From Myxococcales bacterium UBA1203 (lineage in GTDB: Bacteria > Myxococcota > Myxococcia > Myxococcales > UBA5297), in NCBI GenBank assembly GCA_002309695.1, contig DBXV01000021.1, positions 49,418 through 85,317 on the forward strand: DNA of 35,900 nucleotides, given 5' to 3'. The position numbers were made by a program, and so were the translations under genes. Positions 1 to 7,955 of this stretch are shown here, one piece after another. Below the pieces are notes generated by a model that was not told where the DNA came from, did not search any database, and saw nothing but the letters and a program-made list of their open reading frames with translations. Within the stretch, counting starts at the first letter, position 1; the number at the start of each line of letters is the position of its first letter.

Positions 1-1124
1 GCGTGCATCAGCAGGTAGTTGGAGGGGTTCTCCTTCTGACCTACATTGTGAGCAACCCGAGCCGCCATAGGCACTGCAGACACACCGGAAGCGCCAATGA
101 GCGGGTTCAGTTTGTTCTTCAGGAACAGGTTCATGATTTTGGCCATGATCACGCCAGTTCCTGTGGACAGAGCGAAGGCAAAGACGCCGATGCAAATGAT
201 TTTGCCCGTCTGAAGCGTCAGGAATTTATCGGCTGTCATGGTGAGCCCGACGCTCGTGCCCAGAAAGACAGTGACGGCGTTCATAATTTCATTCTGAGCG
301 GCCTTCACCAGGCGCTCCGTGACGCCGCACTCCCTGAGGAAGTTGCCCAGCATCAGCATGGCAATCAGCGCAGAGGCGGCGGGCACCAGAAGAATACAGA
401 GGATGCAGACCACCACGGCAAAGCACAGGCGCTCGGCCTTCCCTACCTTGCGGAGCGACTGCATCTTAATCATCCGCTCATTCTTGGTGGTCAGGAGCCG
501 CATGATGGGCGGCTGAATGAGAGGCACCAGAGACATGTAGGTGTAAGCCGCCACAGCAATGGGGCCGATGAGGGACGGGGCCAGTTTGCTGGCGGTGAAG
601 ATGGACGTCGGGCCGTCAGCGCCGCCGATGATGCCGATGGAAGCCGCCTCGCCCTGAGTGAAGCCCAGCGCCAGCGCAAGAATGAAAACCAGGAAGATGC
701 CGGCCTGTGCCGCGGCGCCCAGAAGCAGCGTCTTGGGATTGGCAATCAGGGGCCCGAAGTCCGTCAGCGCGCCCACGCCCAGGAAGATGATGGGTGGGAA
801 CAGCTCCCACTGAATGCCCTTGGAAATGTAGTAGTAGAGCCCGCCCGGCTCGTAGCAGCCGCACCCGAGAGCTGTGCCCGTCTTCATGCACTCGGCAAAT
901 TCGGGCTGCGCGCACATAGCCACGCTGTCCGAGTTAATCACGCCGACGGTGGGCAGATTGGCGATGAGCGCGCCGAAGGCGATGGGCACCAGGAGCAGCG
1001 GCTCGTACTGCTTCACGATGGCGAAGTAGAAGAGCACCAGAACCACCAGCCACATGAGGAGCATGCCCGGCTGAATGAGCGTGAAGCCCGTGTCCCTGAA
1101 GAATGCGAGCAGTGCATCAAGCAT
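1..1124 (-). CDS. mmdB: Na+-translocating decarboxylase beta subunit (MmdB/OadB), C-terminus cut by window edge
   Basis: Membrane subunit that decarboxylates carboxybiotin and pumps Na+ across the inner membrane. The frame runs from an ATG at 1124, preceded by an AAAGG ribosome site, to the left edge without a stop; 374 codons are visible and family length suggests about 20 residues are missing. Visible OadB hallmarks are the FLGVGALTDFGPL segment, the GIIGGADGPTSIF motif containing the conserved Asp of the carboxybiotin/Na+ site, and PMAARVAHNVGQ near the end. Many hydrophobic helices are evident. It is the last visible gene of the epimerase-mmdA-mmdD-mmdC-mmdB cluster, which argues for methylmalonyl-CoA rather than oxaloacetate or glutaconyl-CoA as substrate. 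Family assignment is secure; substrate is inferred from the partner mmdA and the epimerase. Confidence 0.93.
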   Translation of the reverse strand, partial: MLDALLAFFRDTGFTLIQPGMLLMWLVVLVLFYFAIVKQYEPLLLVPIAFGALIANLPTVGVINSDSVAMCAQPEFAECMKTGTALGCGCYEPGGLYYYISKGIQWELFPPIIFLGVGALTDFGPLIANPKTLLLGAAAQAGIFLVFILALALGFTQGEAASIGIIGGADGPTSIFTASKLAPSLIGPIAVAAYTYMSLVPLIQPPIMRLLTTKNERMIKMQSLRKVGKAERLCFAVVVCILCILLVPAASALIAMLMLGNFLRECGVTERLVKAAQNEIMNAVTVFLGTSVGLTMTADKFLTLQTGKIICIGVFAFALSTGTGVIMAKIMNLFLKNKLNPLIGASGVSAVPMAARVAHNVGQKENPSNYLLMH

Positions 1125-1227
1125 TGGAAAGCCTTTCTGAAGCGGAGAGCGGGGTGCGCCTGGACTGCGGCAGGCACGGGCGAGGAAGGCCCGACATGAC
1201 GGCCTGTTTCATCCCGCCGTGCGCAGT

Positions 1228-1252
1228 CCCCGCGGCCTTCACAGCCGCGGGG
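1228..1252 (-). other. GC-only intercistronic hairpin between mmdC and mmdB
   Basis: A perfect 9-bp inverted repeat (CCCCGCGGC / GCCGCGGGG) encloses a 7-nt loop, 35 nt after the mmdC stop. No T-run follows on either strand, so it is not a classical terminator. It may stabilise or process the mmdC transcript end and adjust subunit ratios; this role is inference. The rest of the 162-nt mmdC-mmdB gap shows nothing else recognisable. Confidence 0.5.
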
Positions 1253-1286
1253 GCTTCGGAGGCGCCCTTCATCTGGAGCCGAGCGC

Positions 1287-1718
1287 TCAGGCGATGGTGA
1301 TGAGAGTGGAGCCCTCGTCCACCGCTGCGCCCTTCTGAACGAGAATCGAAGCAACCTTGCCCGCCTTGGGCGCGTTGACCGGCGTGTTCATCTTCATGGC
1401 TTCGAGTGTGATGAGCAGGTCACCTTCCTGAACGGCCTGACCTTCCTTCACATGAATGTCGATGATGGTCCCGGACAGAGGCGAGGGCACCGGTTCGCCG
1501 GCAGAAGCGGGCGCGGGAAGAGCGGCCGGAGCGGGGCTGGCGGCAGGAATGACCGCGGGCTGGACGGCCGCAGGCACCGGCGCGGGGGCAGCCTGGACGG
1601 GCTGCACGGTCTGAACAGCCGGCTGCAGGACAGGAACGGGCTGACTGCCGTCGAGGGTCTCGACGAGAACATCATAGGTTTTGCCATCGACGGTGATGCG
1701 GAGATGCTGAGTAGCCAT
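1287..1718 (-). CDS. mmdC: Biotin carboxyl carrier subunit of the decarboxylase
   Basis: A 143-residue biotinyl carrier that shuttles CO2 from the MmdA carboxyltransferase to membrane MmdB. Residues 1-24 form a short beta-rich N-terminal segment. Residues about 28-76 are an Ala/Pro/Val-rich flexible linker. Residues 77-143 are the biotinyl domain, with the EAMKMN motif placing the biotinylated lysine at residue 109. The ATG at 1718 follows a GAGG ribosome site. A 229-nt gap separates it from the upstream oadG-like gene; that gap holds an A7/T5 stretch near 1857-1868 but no gene or convincing terminator. The swinging-arm organisation matches the separate gamma/C subunits of methylmalonyl-CoA and glutaconyl-CoA decarboxylases. 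Confidence 0.93.
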   Translation of the reverse strand: MATQHLRITVDGKTYDVLVETLDGSQPVPVLQPAVQTVQPVQAAPAPVPAAVQPAVIPAASPAPAALPAPASAGEPVPSPLSGTIIDIHVKEGQAVQEGDLLITLEAMKMNTPVNAPKAGKVASILVQKGAAVDEGSTLITIA

Positions 1719-1947
1719 TTGAAGAAGACCTCACTGCCGGGGATGCGCCCGGCGGATGTGCCCGGTCCGCCTCGGGAGCGGCGCGGGGGCTGATAGGGCA
1801 TCCATGGAACGAAGCGCCGCGGTGAGCGGACGCCGCCGTCCCTGAGCCATGGGAAAAAGGATTTTTTTGGGGATGGGGGACAGACTCCGGACGAAGCGGA
1901 GGAAGCAGCGAGCGTCCACCCGCGTTCAGACGGTCAGGCTCTGCAAG

Positions 1948-2598
1948 TCAGCTTCTGAAGGAAGCCGAAGAGAGATGCTGGGCGACACGCCCCTCGCGGG
2001 CCCACGTCATGTCCACCGGCCGGACATTCAAAATGCGGTGCGGACGGCCATCGAGCACCGCGGCCACGGCAGCCGCGATAACGGCCAGCGGAATGTCATC
2101 TGCAGCCGAGGCAACAGGCAGGACCACGCCGTCCGGAACGCGCTCAACGCTGACGACTCTGTGCGGCGCATTGCCCATCACAGCTTTGGCGGCTGCCACA
2201 AAAACAGCGGCGGGTATCTCGACAGGGCTGACCGAAGCAGCAGCCGCAGGAGTTGGAACAGCGGCAGCGGTCGGAGGAGGAAGCTGAGCGGCAGCAGCGG
2301 CCGCGGGCGTGGAGGCTGTCAGCTTTTTCGCGTCCGCGGCCTGCTTGGCAGCGGCGGCCTTCTTGGCGTCGATAGACTGGAAGACGCGTCCCATCAGCTC
2401 GCAGATGAGCCAGAGGACGGCCAGCGTCAGAAAGACGATGCACAGGCCCACACCCAAAAACTGGAAGGCCTCGCCCCAGGTCAGCGTCCCCGCCGCGATG
2501 GAGCGGTCTGCCAGTTTAATTGCCTGGGCCGCGTTTTCGGCCGGCTGCGCGGCGGTCTGGCTGGCAGCGATGGAAAGAAGCGTGCTTGTCAGATTCAT
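1948..2598 (-). CDS. mmdD: OadG-like membrane subunit with duplicated C-terminal motif
   Basis: A 216-residue delta/gamma-type subunit that in this family anchors the carboxyltransferase to the membrane complex. One transmembrane helix lies at about residues 45-67 (FQFLGVGLCIVFLTLAVLWL). A charged Lys/Ala region and an Ala/Pro linker follow. The C-terminus carries the OadG-type A-rich/PHRI motif (170-195) and then W-x-x-x-GR (199-204). The motif occurs twice: residues 129-154 and 170-195 align without gaps with 12 identities of 26, both containing PHR. The ATG overlaps the mmdA stop by four bases (ATGA), indicating translational coupling. The family is usually short and poorly conserved, so the call rests on position, topology and the terminal motif. 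Confidence 0.82.
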   Translation of the reverse strand: MNLTSTLLSIAASQTAAQPAENAAQAIKLADRSIAAGTLTWGEAFQFLGVGLCIVFLTLAVLWLICELMGRVFQSIDAKKAAAAKQAADAKKLTASTPAAAAAAQLPPPTAAAVPTPAAAASVSPVEIPAAVFVAAAKAVMGNAPHRVVSVERVPDGVVLPVASAADDIPLAVIAAAVAAVLDGRPHRILNVRPVDMTWAREGRVAQHLSSASFRS

Positions 2599-4148
2599 AG
2601 GGCGATGTTCCCGTGTTTCTTGGCGGGGCGAGCCTCGCGCTTGTTGATGGTGTTCCGCAGGGCCAGCGACAGAACTGCCCGGCTCCGGCTGGGTTCAATG
2701 ACGTCGGTCAGCTGACCGGACTCCGCGGCCTGCCAGGGCGAAAGGAACGTCTTTCGATATTCGCCCATCAGCTCCGCAGCCCGTGCCTTGGGGTCGGCAC
2801 ATTCCTTCAGCTCTTTCCGATAGAGGATGTTGATGGCGCCCTCCTCGCCCAGAACCGCGATTTCGGCACAGGGCCAGGCGAAGACCATGTCGGCGCCCAT
2901 CTCTTTGCTGTTCATGGCCATGTAGGCGCCCCCGTAGGCCTTGCGGACGATGAGCGTGATTTTGGGCACCGTGGCCGTGGTCCAGCTGAACAGCATTTTG
3001 GAACCGTGCCGGATGATGCCGCCCCGCTCCTGGGCCACGCCGGGAAGGAAGCCGGGGACATCCACCAGCGAAATCAACGGAATGTTGAAGGCGTCGCAGG
3101 TCTGAATGAACCGCGCGGCCTTGTCCGCTGCGTCGATGTCCAGCGTGCCGGCCTTGAACATGGGCTGATTGGCGACGATGCCCACCACCATGCCGTCCAG
3201 GCGGGCAAAGCCCACAATCATGTTGCGGGCAAACAGCGCCTGAATCTCGAAGAAGCTGCCCTTGTCGAAAATGCCGTCGATGACCCGGCGCATGTCGATG
3301 GGCGCCTTGGGGTCGGAGGGCACGGCCTCGTCCAAATCCGCGTTGGCCGTCAGGTCCAGCGTCAGCGAGGGATGATTCGGCGGGTCGCACAGGTTGTTGG
3401 GCGGCAGGTACTCCAGAAGCCGCTTGGCGATGCGCAGGGCGTCCGCGTCGTCTTCCGCCACGAAATGCACATTGCCGCTGACGCTGGCGTGCATCACGGC
3501 GCCGCCCACTTCCTCGGGCGTGCACTGCTGCCGCGTGACCGCTTTGATGACCTCAGGCCCCGTGATGAACATCTGGGCGTGCGACTTGGTCATAATGATG
3601 AAGTCCATCAGAGCCGGTGAGTAGGCAGCCCCGCCGGCGCAGGGGCCGGCGATGATGGCAATCTGGGGAACCACGCCGGAAAGCAGAATGTTCTGGCGGA
3701 AGACCCGGGAATAGCCGGTCAGTGCATCCACACCTTCCTGAATGCGGGCGCCGCCGGAGTCATTGATGCCCACGACGGGGATGCCGCAGCGGCCGGCGTA
3801 GCTCATGGCCTCGACGATTTTGTTGGCGTGGACCTCGCCCAGCGTGCCGCCGCTGACCATGAAATCCTGGCTGAACATGGCCACGGGCTGGCCGGCCACC
3901 TGCCCGACGCCCGTGACGACGCCGTCGCCCGGCATCCGCTTCTTCGCCATGCCAAATTCCTTGGCGTGGTGATGCGCGTAGGCCCCCATTTCCTGGAACG
4001 TGTCCGCGTCAAAAAAAGCGGCGATGCGCTCCCTTGCCGTCATGCGGCCTTCAGCGCGGCGCCTGGCAATTTTATCCTCGGAGGCGAGGGCCTTCACTTC
4101 GTCCCGGCGGGCCTGCAGCGCGTCCATGCGCTCTTTGGCAATCGTCAT
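2595..4148 (-). CDS. mmdA: Methylmalonyl-CoA decarboxylase carboxyltransferase subunit (PccB-type)
   Basis: A 517-residue carboxyltransferase that moves the carboxyl group from (S)-methylmalonyl-CoA to biotin on MmdC, releasing propionyl-CoA. It is full length for the PccB/MmdA family. Two crotonase-type oxyanion-hole segments are visible: SGGARIQEG at residues 131-139 and GPCAGGAAYS at 168-177. The C-terminal half has DVPGFLPGVAQERGGI, the biotin-facing family signature. The start is an ATG with GAGG about 10 nt upstream. It sits 96 nt after the epimerase gene and overlaps the oadG-like gene. Sequence alone does not exclude propionyl-CoA carboxylase beta, but no biotin carboxylase gene is nearby and mmdB/oadG are, so the sodium-pumping decarboxylase is preferred. 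Confidence 0.92.
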   Translation of the reverse strand: MTIAKERMDALQARRDEVKALASEDKIARRRAEGRMTARERIAAFFDADTFQEMGAYAHHHAKEFGMAKKRMPGDGVVTGVGQVAGQPVAMFSQDFMVSGGTLGEVHANKIVEAMSYAGRCGIPVVGINDSGGARIQEGVDALTGYSRVFRQNILLSGVVPQIAIIAGPCAGGAAYSPALMDFIIMTKSHAQMFITGPEVIKAVTRQQCTPEEVGGAVMHASVSGNVHFVAEDDADALRIAKRLLEYLPPNNLCDPPNHPSLTLDLTANADLDEAVPSDPKAPIDMRRVIDGIFDKGSFFEIQALFARNMIVGFARLDGMVVGIVANQPMFKAGTLDIDAADKAARFIQTCDAFNIPLISLVDVPGFLPGVAQERGGIIRHGSKMLFSWTTATVPKITLIVRKAYGGAYMAMNSKEMGADMVFAWPCAEIAVLGEEGAINILYRKELKECADPKARAAELMGEYRKTFLSPWQAAESGQLTDVIEPSRSRAVLSLALRNTINKREARPAKKHGNIAL

Positions 4149-4244
4149 TTTCGGGTTTCCTCACGCTGCCCCGTCCCGCGTCCAAGCGCGCGGCGGGTCT
4201 GAAATCTGTCGTCCATCGGCACCAAAATCAGAGGGGGCCGCCTT

Positions 4245-4655
4245 TCAGGAGCCGCCGTTTTTGCCGCACAGCTCCACCAGAACACCGGAAGCGGATTTGG
4301 GATGGACAAAACCGACGCATTTGCCGCCGGCGCCGGGTCTGGGAACGCTGTCGATGAGCCGGGCCCCCGCGCTGCCGATGCGGTTCAAATCGGCAGCCAC
4401 GTCATCCGAGGCAAAAGCCACGTGGTGCATGCCCTGCCCCCGCTTCTCCAGAAACGCGGCGACGCCCGTGTTCCCTTCGAGCGGCTCCAGAAGCTCCAGA
4501 GACATGCTGCCGAAGCGAAAAAAGGCGGTGCGCACGTGCTGGTCCTCGACCGTCTCGATGCCGTCGCAGGGACGCCCCAGAAGCCGCTCAAACAGGGGAA
4601 CAGACTCGTCCAGACTCGCAACTGCGATCCCGATGTGGTCGATGTGCTGAATCAT
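4245..4655 (-). CDS. mce: Methylmalonyl-CoA epimerase
   Basis: A 136-residue vicinal-oxygen-chelate protein that interconverts (R)- and (S)-methylmalonyl-CoA, supplying the S isomer to MmdA. The IQHIDHIGIAVASL start, MHHVAFASDD centre (His77/His78) and VLVEL end (Glu128) carry the family's metal ligands; the remaining ligand probably lies in LELLEP (54-59). I chose the ATG at 4655 because GGAG lies 6 nt upstream and it fits family length; an in-frame start 51 nt earlier would add a non-conserved stretch. It is the first gene of the decarboxylase operon, consistent with a succinate to methylmalonyl-CoA to propionyl-CoA route. Methylmalonyl-CoA mutase is not in the window. Confidence 0.92.
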   Translation of the reverse strand: MIQHIDHIGIAVASLDESVPLFERLLGRPCDGIETVEDQHVRTAFFRFGSMSLELLEPLEGNTGVAAFLEKRGQGMHHVAFASDDVAADLNRIGSAGARLIDSVPRPGAGGKCVGFVHPKSASGVLVELCGKNGGS

Positions 4656-4803
4656 AAGGCGCTCCGACGCCGGCAGCGGCGGGGACGCGGCACAGATGCT
4701 CTTCACAGTCCAACCACGCGGTCCTTTCCAGAGGCGCGCCGCCGATTTTTCGTCAAGCGCCCTCTCGGCCCGGACCGTCCGTCCCTGCTGAAAAAGGCGC
4801 GCG

Positions 4804-4832
4804 CCCCTAGCAGTGTGCCCTTGAAACTTCCA
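4804..4832 (-). promoter_or_regulatory. Putative promoter of the mce-mmdADCB operon
   Basis: On the minus strand a weak -35 (TGGAAG, 4827-4832), a 17-bp spacer and -10 TAGGGG (4804-4809) are followed by eight G/C bases (CGCGCGCC) and TTTTT. The -35 matches consensus poorly, but the downstream GC box plus T-run matches the other promoters in the window. It would give a leader of about 140 nt before mce. The 311-base gap 4656-4966 holds this site and the oppositely oriented tRNA-Ala promoter, nothing else recognised. Confidence 0.45.
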
Positions 4833-4903
4833 GCCCCCAATTGTCTGCTTTGCGTCTCGCCGCCTCCGCCCTGAACAGCCCCGAAAATACCCGAAAAGTC
4901 ATC

Positions 4904-4932
4904 TTGACTTGCGGACGACTTTCGACTATGGG
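4904..4932 (+). promoter_or_regulatory. Promoter of tRNA-Ala
   Basis: TTGACT (4904-4909), 17-bp spacer, TATGGG (4927-4932), followed by CGCCCCGC and TTTTT. The G/C-only discriminator is typical of stable-RNA promoters under stringent control. It lies 34 nt upstream of the mature tRNA 5' end. Confidence 0.7.
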
Positions 4933-4966
4933 CGCCCCGCTTTTTCGCGGAACCTTCCCGTTCATC

Positions 4967-5039
4967 GGGGGCGTAGCTCAGTTGGGAGAGCGCAGCGTTC
5001 GCAATGCTGAGGTCGCGGGTTCGATCCCCACCGCCTCCA
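4967..5039 (+). tRNA. tRNA-Ala (anticodon CGC)
   Basis: A 73-nt cloverleaf. Acceptor GGGGGCG (4967-4973) pairs with CGCCTCC (5032-5038) and includes G3-U70, the alanine identity pair. The anticodon stem CAGCG/TGCTG encloses loop TTCGCAA with anticodon CGC at 5000-5002, reading GCG. The T-stem has one C-A mismatch (5016/5030). Discriminator A73 is at 5039; CCA is not encoded. The antisense strand gives the well-known spurious RTRDL-type reading frame. Confidence 0.96.
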
Positions 5040-5066
5040 TCCTCCAAAGGAAAAGCCTCACACAAG

Positions 5067-5102
5067 AAAGCCCCTTCACCTTCGCGGTGAAGAGGCTTTT
5101 TT
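5067..5102 (+). terminator. Rho-independent terminator after tRNA-Ala
   Basis: AAAGCC and CTTCACC pair with GGTGAAG and GGCTTT around a TTCGC loop, with one C/A mismatch between the two stem parts, followed by a T-run at 5097-5102. On the opposite strand the stem is followed by TTTCTTG, so it may also serve the convergent zinc-ribbon gene. Confidence 0.9.
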
Positions 5103-5144
5103 CATTTCCGGGCCGTCTCAAAAAACTGCCGGCTGGCTGTGCCG

Positions 5145-6080
5145 CTAGCTTTTTTTGCGTCCGAAGAGGCTGAGGCCGCCGCCCAGGAATGTCGCGCCCG
5201 CGAAGACAGCCGCAATCAGGAGCGTCACGATGGAGGCCCGGTAGTCGTTGCTGGCAATCAGATAGAAGCCATCCAGCACCACGATGACGACCGCGCCCAG
5301 GCCGGCGCCCACGGGAACCAGCGACATCTTCTGCCGCGGAACCTGAGGAAGGATGTCCTTGCTGGTCAGCAGCGTGATGGCGCCGATGGCCAGCGTCGCC
5401 ATGACGAACGCCAGCATGTTGGGGACGCCGTATCCGCCCACGTCCAGCCCCGATTCCGGGTCCTGATAGGTGTACCAGGGAACGATGGAGGTGAGGGCCA
5501 GGGCCACGGCCGATCCGGCGCTGACGCGCTGAAACAGAGGCAGCTGCATGAACTGGCGCCACAGCTCCCGCATCATTTCCAGCGGGTCGTTGGGCAGGCC
5601 GTTCAGATTGCCGCTGTCAAACTCGGAGACGGGCGCGCTCTCCCCGTAGCGATACTCCTTGCCGTCGGCCGTCTTCATAATCGGCGCTTCGGCCTTCTTC
5701 GCGGGGGGCTCATCATCCTCCCAGTACTGCGCGTACTTGCTGACGTATTTTCCCTGACCGTCACCCGCTCCGGAGCTGTTCTGCTTTGGCGCGGGAGGCT
5801 CCGACGGCTCGTCCGCATCACCATCAGAATCGACGGGCGGCCTGCGGCGCTTCTTGGGGCGAGCGCCTTCGTCCCCCCGGTCCCGATGATGCGGATGGCC
5901 CCCGGGCGGACGCTTTTTGTGAGGCCGAGCAGAGGCCGCCGGAATGATGGCGTCATCCGGTGCGTCGTCGTCGGGCGCGTTCTGGCCCATGGCAATCAGG
6001 TCTTCATCAAGGACGGCATCGCATTTCGGGCAGAAACTCGTTCCGTCAGGACATACGGTTCCACAGTTGGGGCATTTCAT
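5145..6080 (-). CDS. Zinc-ribbon protein with four C-terminal membrane helices, function unknown
   Basis: A 311-residue protein with no recognised specific function. It opens with a zinc ribbon: CPNC at residues 3-6 and CPKC at 17-20. Residues 30-150 are low-complexity and strongly charged, with a His/Arg/Lys cluster (52-80) and acidic stretches. Four hydrophobic segments follow at about 186-203, 220-239, 252-277 and 283-305, ending in a basic tail. The architecture suggests a cytoplasmic zinc ribbon tethered to the inner membrane. I placed the start at the ATG giving MKCPNCG, as in many zinc-ribbon proteins; an in-frame TTG at 6119 with AGGG upstream would add 13 residues. It is divergent from truD and convergent with tRNA-Ala. 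Confidence 0.72.
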   Translation of the reverse strand: MKCPNCGTVCPDGTSFCPKCDAVLDEDLIAMGQNAPDDDAPDDAIIPAASARPHKKRPPGGHPHHRDRGDEGARPKKRRRPPVDSDGDADEPSEPPAPKQNSSGAGDGQGKYVSKYAQYWEDDEPPAKKAEAPIMKTADGKEYRYGESAPVSEFDSGNLNGLPNDPLEMMRELWRQFMQLPLFQRVSAGSAVALALTSIVPWYTYQDPESGLDVGGYGVPNMLAFVMATLAIGAITLLTSKDILPQVPRQKMSLVPVGAGLGAVVIVVLDGFYLIASNDYRASIVTLLIAAVFAGATFLGGGLSLFGRKKS

Positions 6081-6244
6081 GGCGCGGCGCTTGTTGGCCG
6101 AGGCCGCCTGAGGCGTCAATCCGGTTTTTCCCTGATTTTCCGCAGGATTTTCGGGGCTTCACCGACTGCGGCGGACGAGAATGAGCAGCACCTGATTCCG
6201 GCCATCGCAGCGGCGTGATGCGGGCGCAGGCCTCCCGGAGTCCG

Positions 6245-6273
6245 TTGCCCCCCGCGCGCCATCCAGAGTAAGG
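6245..6273 (+). promoter_or_regulatory. Putative promoter of truD
   Basis: TTGCCC (6245-6250), 17-bp spacer, GTAAGG (6268-6273), then CGCGCCGCC and TTTT. The -10 is weak, but the spacing and the GC-box/T-run match the other promoters in the window. It lies about 90 nt upstream of the truD ATG. No promoter for the divergent zinc-ribbon gene was recognised in the same gap. Confidence 0.4.
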
Positions 6274-6369
6274 CGCGCCGCCTTTTCAAACCTGCCCCCT
6301 CCCGGGGCTTCAGACGCGCCCGGGCTGAGCGGCTGAGCCAATTCCAAAAGACGCATCGAGACATCACCA

Positions 6370-7914
6370 ATGAAACTCAAACAGAAACCAGAGGATTTCA
6401 CGGTCACCGAAAGCTGGCGGTTCGACAAGTCGCTCAGGGGCGAGTGGCGCGTTTACGCCATGGACAAGCAGAAGCTGTCCACCTTCGACGCCATCGACAG
6501 GATTTCCCGCGCGTTCGACGTCCCCAAAACCCGTTTTTCGTTCTGCGGGCTCAAGGACAAGCAGGGCCGCACGCGCCAGCTGATTGCCGTCCGCGGCGCC
6601 GACGTGGAGATGCAGGAGCCCGATCTGCGCCTCAGCTATCTGGGCCGGACCAAAGAGCCGCTGTCCGCCGCCAACACCACCTCCAACCGATTCGGCGTCA
6701 CCGTCCGCGCCCTGACGCGCGAGGAGACAGCCCAGCTCCCCGGGGCCGTCGCGGACGTCAACCGCATGGGCGTCATCAATTATTTCGACAGCCAGAGGTT
6801 CGGCTCGCTGAAGCACGGCCAGGGATTCATCGCCAAACAGCTCATCGACGGCGATTTTGAAGGCGCCCTCCACAGCTATCTGGCGACGCCCTCTCCCCTC
6901 GACAAAACCTACGACGCCAAGATCAAGGCCTTCTGGCGGGACCGCTGGGGTCAGTGGAAATACCGCTGCACCATTCCCGGGTCGGAAAAATACGAAAACA
7001 TCATCCGCATCCTCAGGCGGGACCCGGAGGATTTTCTGGGTGCCTTCCTGCGCATCGACCCCAAATATCGGGCGCTCCTGGTCTTCACCTATCAGTCCTA
7101 CATCTGGAACGAGGGCGTACGCCGCTACCTGATGGACTTCCTCCACGGCCAGTCGCTGATCGCGCTCGACTATCAGGCGGGCAAGCTGCTCTTCCCCCGG
7201 GAGATGACCGCGGAGCAGACGGAGGCGCTCAGGAAGACCACCTTCCCGCTGCTGGCGCCGGAGACGACCATCAGCGATCCGCACATCCGCAAAGCAGTGG
7301 ACTGGGTTCTGGGCAGAGAGAGGCTGACGCTGGACCGCCTGCGCGTTCCGGGAACGGAGCAGATTTTCTTCCGCCACGAGGAACGTCCCATCGTCATGTA
7401 TCCGGGGAGCCTGATGCTGGGCGCGCCCCACCGCGACGAGCTGAACGAGGGCCTCTGGAAAGTTTACCTGGGCTTCACGCTGCCGCCGGGCGCCTACGCC
7501 ACGCTCACGGTCCGCAGACTGTTCTCGTTCACCGAACAGGAAAACCGCGAGCAGCTTCCCGAGACAGCGGCGGACGAGGATCTGGGCGGCGAGATTGAGC
7601 TCCTCGGACCGGACGGCGCCGTTCGTCACAGGGAAGCGCTGAAAAAACAGCCGAAGCACGCTCAGGCGCCCGCCGCGCATGACAAACAGGACAAAAGCAA
7701 TGAGCCGCCCAGACCCAAAAAGGAAAAGCATCAGAAGCGGCACGCCATGCAGGCCGCGCTGACTGCCCAAAAGCTGGCCCAGGGCATGACGCCGGAAGCC
7801 ATCGCCGCAGAGAGCAAGGCCCCCGGCTTCCGCGCCATGCAAAAGCTCAAAAAAGCGGCCAAAGCCGCGCGGCGCGCTCAGGCGCAGACAGCGGGCTGCA
7901 AAACGAAGCGCTGA
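6370..7914 (+). CDS. truD: tRNA pseudouridine(13) synthase TruD with basic C-terminal tail
   Basis: A 514-residue cytoplasmic enzyme that converts U13 of some tRNAs to pseudouridine. The catalytic motif GLKDKQG places the nucleophilic aspartate at residue 63. TSNRFGVTVRAL (about 104-115) and NYFDSQRFG (137-145) are further TruD signatures. The catalytic core ends near residue 410. The remainder, about 415-514, is a Lys/Arg/Ala/Gln-rich low-complexity tail, probably disordered and RNA-binding, that the shorter enterobacterial enzyme lacks. No strong ribosome site precedes the ATG, but the conserved MKLKQKPEDFTVTE start supports it. The gene converges on the tonB-like gene with a 41-nt gap lacking an obvious terminator. 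Confidence 0.92.
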   Translation: MKLKQKPEDFTVTESWRFDKSLRGEWRVYAMDKQKLSTFDAIDRISRAFDVPKTRFSFCGLKDKQGRTRQLIAVRGADVEMQEPDLRLSYLGRTKEPLSAANTTSNRFGVTVRALTREETAQLPGAVADVNRMGVINYFDSQRFGSLKHGQGFIAKQLIDGDFEGALHSYLATPSPLDKTYDAKIKAFWRDRWGQWKYRCTIPGSEKYENIIRILRRDPEDFLGAFLRIDPKYRALLVFTYQSYIWNEGVRRYLMDFLHGQSLIALDYQAGKLLFPREMTAEQTEALRKTTFPLLAPETTISDPHIRKAVDWVLGRERLTLDRLRVPGTEQIFFRHEERPIVMYPGSLMLGAPHRDELNEGLWKVYLGFTLPPGAYATLTVRRLFSFTEQENREQLPETAADEDLGGEIELLGPDGAVRHREALKKQPKHAQAPAAHDKQDKSNEPPRPKKEKHQKRHAMQAALTAQKLAQGMTPEAIAAESKAPGFRAMQKLKKAAKAARRAQAQTAGCKTKR

Positions 7915-7955
7915 AATCGCCGCACCAGTTTCAATGCCCCGCCGATGCCCCCGGA

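Noticed and set aside
1731..1919. Small 62-residue frame in the gap between the oadG-like and biotin carrier genes
   Set aside because: Arg/Pro-rich with no ribosome site or family resemblance.
4703..5065. Minus-strand reading frame with GGDRTRDLSIANAALSQLSY
   Set aside because: It is the antisense of tRNA-Ala, a known source of false protein annotations.
6273..6296. Minus-strand TTGAAA with a CTGGAT hexamer at 17 bp as promoter of the zinc-ribbon gene
   Set aside because: The -10 lacks A2 and T6-type consensus support and no GC-box/T-run follows, so it was not called.
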